From a virus, in the IMG/VR virus record IMGVR_UViG_3300036766_000094, positions 1 to 53,162 of that record: a DNA stretch of 53,162 bases; one strand, written 5' to 3'. The position numbers and the translations under genes were made by a program. The notes below the pieces were generated by a model. The model did no database searches, had not been told where the DNA came from, and saw only the letters and a list, made by a program, of their open reading frames with translations. Positions 48,401 to 53,162 of the stretch are shown in pieces; position 1 is the stretch's first letter; every line of letters starts with the position of its first letter.

Positions 48401-50739
48401 TAGTAACTGACTTAAACATACCACCGGAATTCGTTCCTCCTAACTTAATTAAACCATTAGTTCCTGACGGTGGTGACGAAGCTCCAAGAATTCCATATCA
48501 AGTTACAGAACATACATTGACTGAACGTTTTTTGAATCTATTTCGCTCCCCTATATTTACTGGAATGTCTGGGCAATGGAAGCGTATTGCGTCAATGACC
48601 AAGGGAACAATTGACTTAGAAAGTCATGCTCGTTCCTTACAAGAATCTGCACGTTTGACTGATGCGTTAATTCAACAAGAATTTAGAAAAGCTAATATTG
48701 AGCATCTTGAGAAATTAGCAAGAAGTATGACTCAAGCAGAACATGAAAATGTATTTAGGGCGAATGAGACTTTGAGTATTTCAGAAGCAGAAAGGCTTGC
48801 AGGAGAAAATGGAATTGAATATTCTAACGCTCTACTTGATCTACATAGTGTTGAACATCCATTAGATATTAGACGTGTTATAGAATTTACACGGCATCAA
48901 GCGGAACTGAGGAGGCAAGCTAAGAAAGAGGAGTGGACTGATACAAAGCTAGATGAACAAATGCAAAAGCTTGTTAATTTTTATGATTTTAGTCCTAACA
49001 ATCTAGCCGCGTCTGTAATTGTCCAAGCCATTCGTCGTATAAGCATAAAGGATGTTAACTTACACGACGTAGTTAGATTAGTTGAAGCTAGAATGAATCC
49101 TTCAGAAGCTGTGTCTCGCGGCGAGTTTATGGCTCGTAAGCAGTTTGATTCGCAAATGCGAGACTCGGCTGACCGAATCCAAAAGATTCTAGAGACGTTT
49201 GCTGACTACAACAAGATTCCAGACATTCGTAAGATTATGCAATATATGTCTCACTACCGTAAGCAAAGAGCACCAATTGATGATGAAATCAAAGATATTA
49301 TAACTAACAGTCAACCTTATGCTGAAACTATTCCTGGCTTTGAAATGTTCGAGAAACTAGTCAGGACTGGAGAAATTAGTGTTTATGACATGAATCCAGT
49401 TAATATGATTAAACGTTACATTACGTCGTCTGTAATTGAAAAGAACTTCAAGCCTATTTATGACCACACGATAGCTAGAATGAACGAACAAGCTAGTAGA
49501 ATTCCTGATGCCGCTTTACAAAAGTCGGCAAAGGAAAGTATCGCATACTTTGCTCAGGGATTGCTGCACAGAACTGCTCCAGAAGATATGATATTGAATA
49601 GAGTATTCAAGAGTTTCATGACTGAGCTGGGCAGTAGAAGTCCAATTGGTAAGAAGGCAATGCTCAATGTGAGTGATAGAGCTGTTACTAATTTCATTAA
49701 TACTGTTACGATGAATATGATTGGAGCTTTTCAAGGAGGTAAGTGGGGTAATGCTCCTCGTGATGTATTTAATGCTATCCAAATGGCAAATGCTTGGTTT
49801 GGTACACGAGTAGCAATTGATGTATTCAACAAGAGTTTCGGAGATGTTACATTTAAAGATGGACGTTTAGATGTTAATATGTTAGCTAGGAAGAATCGTG
49901 CTCGTGAACTTGGTATAATTGGACAAGAGTTTTACAAGAGAAAGCCTCCAATTCCAAAGGACCATAGAAATCCTGTTGTTCAATTAGCTGAATTATATAA
50001 TAGAGTCAATCACATTGCTGTTGCATTGAGTGGGCAACAAGTTACGCATGATGTTATGTCAGTTGGAATTTATGAATATGGTAGAAGTCGGGCGTTAGAT
50101 ACTCTTAATGAATTAAGAGGTATGGCTAATTTAACAGCAGAAACTAAGACGAAATTCTTAAATGAGCATCTAGACTTGGATGTATTCGGACCTGAGTTTG
50201 GTACGAGATTTGATACACATTATAGTCAAGGAACTGAGTCATCGATAAGTGAAGCGGCACATATCTATGGGCTAGAAATGATACAAAAGATTATGCCTCC
50301 TTATGGTTATGCTGAACAACCGCGTTATTGGAGAAGCGTTTACGGAAGACTATTGGGATTGTACGGAAGGTTCCAAATCCACATCAAAGACCAATTAATT
50401 GATATGGCTAGTTTTGGTGCGACTGGTGCTAAGAGAAGAGCTGCTATTGAACGTCTTTTAGTATCAGAAGGAATACGAATTGGAATTAGTAAAGTATTAA
50501 ATGTTGATTCTCAAAACTGGAGTCCATTAGGAATTTGGCAAGGTTCTCCAAGTGTTCAATTTTATCAAGATATGGCAGATGCTTTGCGCAAGAATGATGA
50601 GAAGAAAGCAATGGGCATTCTAGCACGTATTGGGGCTAGTCAAGTTCCATTTTATAGTTTAATGGACCTTTGGAATCGTGCAGCATCACCTGAAGAAGCT
50701 ATGATGAGAATATTGCTACTTATTAAGCCGGTACAATAA
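45442..50739 (+). CDS. Giant polyvalent internal virion protein with ADP-ribosyltransferase-like domain
   Basis: 1765 residues, the largest gene. A Pro-rich start, then long helical regions. Residues about 640-915 have the pattern of ADP-ribosyltransferase domains in polyvalent phage proteins: DESGKPLVVYHGTPE, GAGYFTENPRVAGG, AGYDGITHIGG and VWIPFDQSQIHSA. The C-terminal half (from about 1030) is helical and basic, like ejection proteins that cross the cell envelope. In such proteins the toxin-like domain enters with the DNA. Transglycosylase or protease motifs were not found. Enzymatic activity is inferred. Confidence 0.8.
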   Translation: MTLPRIVTSPTEQTEQDGLLPRIVTGHTTPDIPARPPRPPVEPIRGGGSRNFEAVTGTHEDVTPEERAVQLRIARQIPSYVVGAARIFPAIALQQLNHQMLAGAYVAFNSPELIYKVVFGVPSAEQLQARRAELIASPDLMSREIHRQSSTRLQTVALSKGAVTYVPATAQDVISGLDAQIAEQHNVELSASAEDRRGVDVLNRVLQNRPTTSRLRAATNLAREVGSFAGPQALYLFGARVANDFRNAIKMSNDPNATVEETADTFHQAAQGTIILGALGGAVRTRINRARGLTEQIEAARIPGNEAEVSNMIGVRLSQIRQSEGLVETPVAQAELNLPRANLAATLIRAHTELRPDGLTVIPGVDNPLSALRFMPVEARPAFNETMAYHKKSRTLYMFGPQNPNNTAAIRTQIAQDGFYTGQRISYEGADYVYVGRLTRKTARIATRYDNPITPVGEAQLPEQALPEVSGRPIPGTVVGEVTPIEPIVTPPPGIPEQRTVNLSDIRITNTSENLRLDRVTQDAAFNLYKQWKSQQPEGMGDREINALVDLLANTLGIPKTQVPALRHFIVGREATELEHMTPEEDRAWIENFNNTRGGDLGESGTSVTREIINPSGLRGQAAIDYRTLERVKEMTQFEAEQLKGTKVVDESGKPLVVYHGTPEVREQPLGHPSLAFDPTKTGPNNLFGQGAGYFTENPRVAGGEGENIESVGYATPKVTISDKYNESLIGLHLAEDLVDNTGSFYRNHKVGEYITYNMLSDADMLGYDVIKTVEQGTRNIYLNMAGSQVIPVRLDIRNPFDIESDMSLTEITRIMRIAQQMFTAQNVHDRLIYTLNLFRSNKAEDASIDLTGELVWNSIADAVEIEGRYPGATNKILRAAGYDGITHIGGVGKVEHRVWIPFDQSQIHSAWSPDVSKIETSQRDILEFETLKNSALSNGLAVTQVGIGYEIRSGDNGALLHRIETNDPNQVRSFINSVSQAKGEELVTDLNIPPEFVPPNLIKPLVPDGGDEAPRIPYQVTEHTLTERFLNLFRSPIFTGMSGQWKRIASMTKGTIDLESHARSLQESARLTDALIQQEFRKANIEHLEKLARSMTQAEHENVFRANETLSISEAERLAGENGIEYSNALLDLHSVEHPLDIRRVIEFTRHQAELRRQAKKEEWTDTKLDEQMQKLVNFYDFSPNNLAASVIVQAIRRISIKDVNLHDVVRLVEARMNPSEAVSRGEFMARKQFDSQMRDSADRIQKILETFADYNKIPDIRKIMQYMSHYRKQRAPIDDEIKDIITNSQPYAETIPGFEMFEKLVRTGEISVYDMNPVNMIKRYITSSVIEKNFKPIYDHTIARMNEQASRIPDAALQKSAKESIAYFAQGLLHRTAPEDMILNRVFKSFMTELGSRSPIGKKAMLNVSDRAVTNFINTVTMNMIGAFQGGKWGNAPRDVFNAIQMANAWFGTRVAIDVFNKSFGDVTFKDGRLDVNMLARKNRARELGIIGQEFYKRKPPIPKDHRNPVVQLAELYNRVNHIAVALSGQQVTHDVMSVGIYEYGRSRALDTLNELRGMANLTAETKTKFLNEHLDLDVFGPEFGTRFDTHYSQGTESSISEAAHIYGLEMIQKIMPPYGYAEQPRYWRSVYGRLLGLYGRFQIHIKDQLIDMASFGATGAKRRAAIERLLVSEGIRIGISKVLNVDSQNWSPLGIWQGSPSVQFYQDMADALRKNDEKKAMGILARIGASQVPFYSLMDLWNRAASPEEAMMRILLLIKPVQ

Positions 50740-51098
50740 TGTTATATTCATATTCATTAAAAGAATTAGAAGGTGAATTTATCAAAGTTATTGATGGTAA
50801 AACGTCGTATAAAACTGGTATTAGCTATCAAGAAGCTGACGGTGTTACGTTCTTATGTCCTTCTGATTTCAAGAAGAATAATGGAGATATCGGAACATCA
50901 CATGTAATTTGTTGGTTCGTTGGTAAAGTTCCAGATGAATTAGACCCAAAACCCGGAAGGTGGAATCCATCTGGAACGTCCATTGATGATTTAACATTTG
51001 TTGGTCCGGGTTCTTTTAGCATTAAATGTGGTGAATACTGGCATGGATTTATAAAAAATGGTCGTGTTGAAGTTGACCAAGATATTAATACTCCCTAA
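50739..51098 (+). CDS. 119-residue protein (DUF6527-like)
   Basis: ATG overlaps the stop of the giant gene (TAATG). Contains TFLCPSDFKK, SHVICWFVGKVP, PGRWNPSGTSIDDLTFVGP and GEYWHGFIKNGRVEV, the order of motifs in DUF6527-type phage proteins, although one Cys of the usual site is missing. Function unknown. It ends 4 bases into the convergent minus-strand gene; no terminator hairpin lies between the arms. Confidence 0.55.
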   Translation: MLYSYSLKELEGEFIKVIDGKTSYKTGISYQEADGVTFLCPSDFKKNNGDIGTSHVICWFVGKVPDELDPKPGRWNPSGTSIDDLTFVGPGSFSIKCGEYWHGFIKNGRVEVDQDINTP

Positions 51099-51289
51099 CC
51101 ATCATCAGATTCTGTTCTAAGAAAATCCAACTTCTCAATGGGGACATAGATGGATTCTTGAAATCTGTGTCCCCATCCTGCCCACCACCAAACTTTAATT
51201 TCTTGACCAGATTCTATTGCTATTTTAGTATGAGCAATTGACAACTCTGTGTACCAAGTAGCTCCACCACAAGCTATTGCAGTTGCCAC
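51095..51289 (-). CDS. 64-residue hypothetical protein
   Basis: Last gene of the leftward arm; its end overlaps the last gene of the rightward arm. Trp-rich (KVWWWAGWGHRFQE), with an Ala/Cys/Gly start (MATAIACGGATWYTELSIAH). No family recognised. Starts right at the stop of the upstream gene. Confidence 0.6.
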   Translation of the reverse strand: MATAIACGGATWYTELSIAHTKIAIESGQEIKVWWWAGWGHRFQESIYVPIEKLDFLRTESDDG

Positions 51290-51627
51290 TATAATACCTC
51301 AGCCTCAGCTTTTAATTTTGAATCTTCATCAATCATCCCTCTAAGTAAAAACATATAAACAATCAAATCATTAATACGCCCTCTTACATCCTCACGTTGA
51401 CTTGTGTATCCATTAACATGAGCAATAATTCCATCCCAGTGTTTACGAGCATATACTAGTAATACTTTTTCTTTAGATATACTTAATTCAGATGCTAAAC
51501 GTTTGAAATTATTGAATGCATCATCAACATCACCATGAGCGTATTCTTTTTGACCGGCTTTTCTTAGTTGTTGTATTTCATCCCTAAAAATTACATCCAT
51601 CAATTGGGCCATTTCTTCTTGTGTCAC
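51289..51627 (-). CDS. 112-residue early protein, nucleotide-metabolism-like
   Basis: Contains GQKEYAHGDVDDAFNNFKRL and KVLLVYARKHWDGI, then SQREDVRGRINDLIVYMFLL. A similar combination (K-E-Y ... D-A-x-x-N-F ... E-D-V-x-x-R-x-x-D-x-x-Y) is widespread in phages, next to nucleotide-metabolism genes. Its partner MazG lies directly upstream. The reaction is unknown. Confidence 0.6.
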   Translation of the reverse strand: MTQEEMAQLMDVIFRDEIQQLRKAGQKEYAHGDVDDAFNNFKRLASELSISKEKVLLVYARKHWDGIIAHVNGYTSQREDVRGRINDLIVYMFLLRGMIDEDSKLKAEAEVL

Positions 51628-51944
51628 GCTAGTTTCCCTCCATGCCTAAATGGTCTAGTTTTGTTGAATTCCATTTTAGCTAACAATGCAGCTTCTAATG
51701 GTATTTTGTGTTGACTACAACTATCAAAGATACGTATCAATACATCCGCGAATTCAACTGCAATTCCTTCTGGCTTTCCATCAACAACATGGTAGTAAGG
51801 ATTTTCAACTCTATATTCTTCAAGTGCTTCTGATAATTCAGAATGCATTAAAGCAATTTCTTCTGGAATTTCCCTTGGTCTGGAATGCCAACCGTGATCT
51901 TCAGCGGTTTGCCAGCATTCGCGGATTAAGGATTCTAAGTTCAT
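51624..51944 (-). CDS. MazG-like nucleotide pyrophosphohydrolase
   Basis: 106 residues: EEIALMHSELSEALEEYRVE (metal-binding Glu helix, ExxE-type) and VEFADVLIRIFD (second helix with ExxD) give the MazG fold, and DGKPEGIAVEFAD is typical of this phage group. Such enzymes hydrolyse NTPs or dNTPs. It overlaps the DUF3987-type gene by 4 bases. Family placement is firm, substrate unknown. Confidence 0.85.
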   Translation of the reverse strand: MNLESLIRECWQTAEDHGWHSRPREIPEEIALMHSELSEALEEYRVENPYYHVVDGKPEGIAVEFADVLIRIFDSCSQHKIPLEAALLAKMEFNKTRPFRHGGKLA

Positions 51945-53128
51945 TTTTCTACTCCTTCCAATTTGTTCTTCTCGGAATCGCTCAACTCATAATAATCACC
52001 TTCTTGTACATACTTCAATCTATCAAACACAGCGCAAAGCGAAGACGCTAAGTTTACTAATACTTCAGGTGTAGCTATGTGTCTGAATCTAGCTAGTAAT
52101 CGTCTACGCTCAACTCTTCCATGTTGCTTAATAAAATCTACAATATCTTCCATGTCTAACGAATAAGGGTTCTTCCCTACAGATGTAAAAACTGGTAGTA
52201 GTTTCTCTTCTAGTCGTCCTAGTAATGTTAATGACTCATTAAAATCTTCCATTGTTACTCTTAATTCATCTGATTTACTTATATGTAAGATAATAGCAAG
52301 CGCCAATACATGACGTGGCTTTCTCTTTGCATAACCTTGAATCCGCGTATCTAATTTAGGAGCCAACGTACCCATAAAGTGTCTGTTCCAACTACTAATA
52401 TACTCACGTACATCCATATCTATTGTAATTTGACCATGTAATTGTGTAATGTGAATCAAATCGTGAATCAGAACTTGTTTAAGATTGTTCAATGCCTTGT
52501 AATCTAAATGGTCAAAGAATATCTCAAAGTGTCGTAGTTCGATTTCATTAACCCAAATTACACGAGAAGCAAATCCTCCTCCTAAAGCTGCTGGTGTAAA
52601 GTTCTCAGCAATCCACGCTGGGGTTGTAGCGGTGAGAAGGTTTACAGAAGGATTAACTATCTTCTCATGTCCGCGAGCAAATGTGATGTTATCTAATACA
52701 CGATTCTTGTCGAACGCTTTGACTAAGAATTCGATGAAATTGGTTTGAGAACCTTTGTATAAGAATCCAAAATCTCCACTTAATATAGCTAGAGAAGCGT
52801 CTTTTTGATTAACCAACATTGTCATAATTGCTTCTTGACTGCCGCTTTGTGGAGTCTTTGCTATTTCTGGAACACCTTCGTACAACTCCTCTAAAAAATC
52901 CATTGTAGTTGTTTTACGCATTCCTGCCGGGCCAACTAAGAACAAATATAAGTTAGGAAAACATTCCCAGCTTCCTAATAACTCTTGAGGAATATATACG
53001 TTACGCTTTAGTGCGCTAGCTATAGCAAAAATCCCCGTCCAAGTAACATAATTTAGAGGGGCTCCTGTTCGCGGAAGTATCCATCTTTCAAATGTCTGAA
53101 GCCAGTTTGCGGATTGGCGTTTGGTCAC
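51941..53128 (-). CDS. DUF3987-type ATPase (primase/helicase-like)
   Basis: 395 residues with Walker A FLVGPAGMRKTTT (about 61-73), Walker B-like SLAILSGDFGFLY and SVNLLTATTPAWIAENF, the pattern of DUF3987 proteins, which are often primase-helicase partners in phages. GTG at 53126-53128 overlaps the stop of the polymerase tail (53125-53127) by 3 bases, so in the intact genome it directly follows the polymerase gene. Confidence 0.75.
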   Translation of the reverse strand: MTKRQSANWLQTFERWILPRTGAPLNYVTWTGIFAIASALKRNVYIPQELLGSWECFPNLYLFLVGPAGMRKTTTMDFLEELYEGVPEIAKTPQSGSQEAIMTMLVNQKDASLAILSGDFGFLYKGSQTNFIEFLVKAFDKNRVLDNITFARGHEKIVNPSVNLLTATTPAWIAENFTPAALGGGFASRVIWVNEIELRHFEIFFDHLDYKALNNLKQVLIHDLIHITQLHGQITIDMDVREYISSWNRHFMGTLAPKLDTRIQGYAKRKPRHVLALAIILHISKSDELRVTMEDFNESLTLLGRLEEKLLPVFTSVGKNPYSLDMEDIVDFIKQHGRVERRRLLARFRHIATPEVLVNLASSLCAVFDRLKYVQEGDYYELSDSEKNKLEGVEK

Positions 53129-53162
53129 ATCTTTATTTCCTCTAACTCACCCCATCTAGTAC
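53125..53162 (-). pseudogene. Partial 3' end of the DNA polymerase gene (contig-end copy)
   Basis: The last codons TRWGELEEIKM and stop repeat the end of the gene at 6-782 (which ends EEIKI). 28 bases (53135-53162 and 16-43) are identical. After these, the two versions differ at third positions. This is a contig end rather than a decayed gene: joining the ends at the 28 bases restores one polymerase gene followed by the DUF3987-type gene. Confidence 0.75.

Noticed and set aside
1-53162. CRISPR arrays, integrase, reverse transcriptase/DGR, phage RNA polymerase
   Set aside because: No spaced direct repeats of CRISPR type and no frames with these motifs were seen.

Overview
This window looks like the nearly complete genome of a tailed bacteriophage with a podovirus-type virion. 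It carries a small and a large terminase, a portal, a scaffold, a major capsid protein, a P22-gp10-like tail hub, a very large ejection-type protein and several fibres, but no tape measure, tail tube or sheath gene. A 28-base stretch near the left end (16-43) recurs as the last bases (53135-53162), so the molecule is probably circular or circularly permuted. The host cannot be named. An M15 peptidase, sigma70-like promoters and a GroES-like protein fit a bacterial, probably Gram-negative, host.

There are two opposed transcription arms. The leftward (minus) arm runs 22418 -> 1 and, across the circular junction, 53162 -> 51095. It holds replication and recombination genes (SNF2 helicase, Sak4-like ATPase with a probable ssDNA-binding partner, Cas4/RecB-like nuclease, DUF3987-type ATPase, DNA polymerase A with a UDG-like domain), host-interaction genes (Acb2-like anti-CBASS protein, GroES-like protein, MazG, deaminase), sugar genes, a lysis pair (M15 peptidase and holin-like protein), tRNAs and many small overlapping genes. 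The rightward (plus) arm (23282-51098) holds fibres, DNA packaging, capsid, tail and internal virion proteins. The arms diverge around 22.4-23.3 kb and converge with a 4-base overlap at 51095-51098.

The most unusual feature is a protein-free stretch at 16.1-17.1 kb. On the minus strand it contains a tandem series of compact RNA-like elements (87-137 nt, one 41-nt hairpin), nearly all closed by 9-12 bp terminal stems and separated by 1-16 nt, with tRNA-Lys(UUU) inside the series. Several have two inner hairpins whose loops are complementary (kissing loops). Similar closed elements lie beside a tRNA-like gene with an 11-bp anticodon arm (6.9-7.13 kb) and beside tRNA-Leu(CAA) (12.9-13.1 kb). Just upstream of the series is a promoter and seven CTAG motifs spaced 9-10-30-30-10-10 bp. 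This is the best candidate for an undescribed system: a phage array of tRNA-sized structured RNAs under a phased operator.

Other points: the DNA polymerase gene is split just before motif A by about 3 kb of sugar and small genes, including a GC-rich cassette. A 294-bp inverted repeat with an AT-rich centre and three 16-bp iterons (21.3-21.7 kb) is a candidate replication origin. A gene at 21.9-22.4 kb is flanked by inverted repeats. Fibre genes carry GC-rich segments that look acquired from another source.
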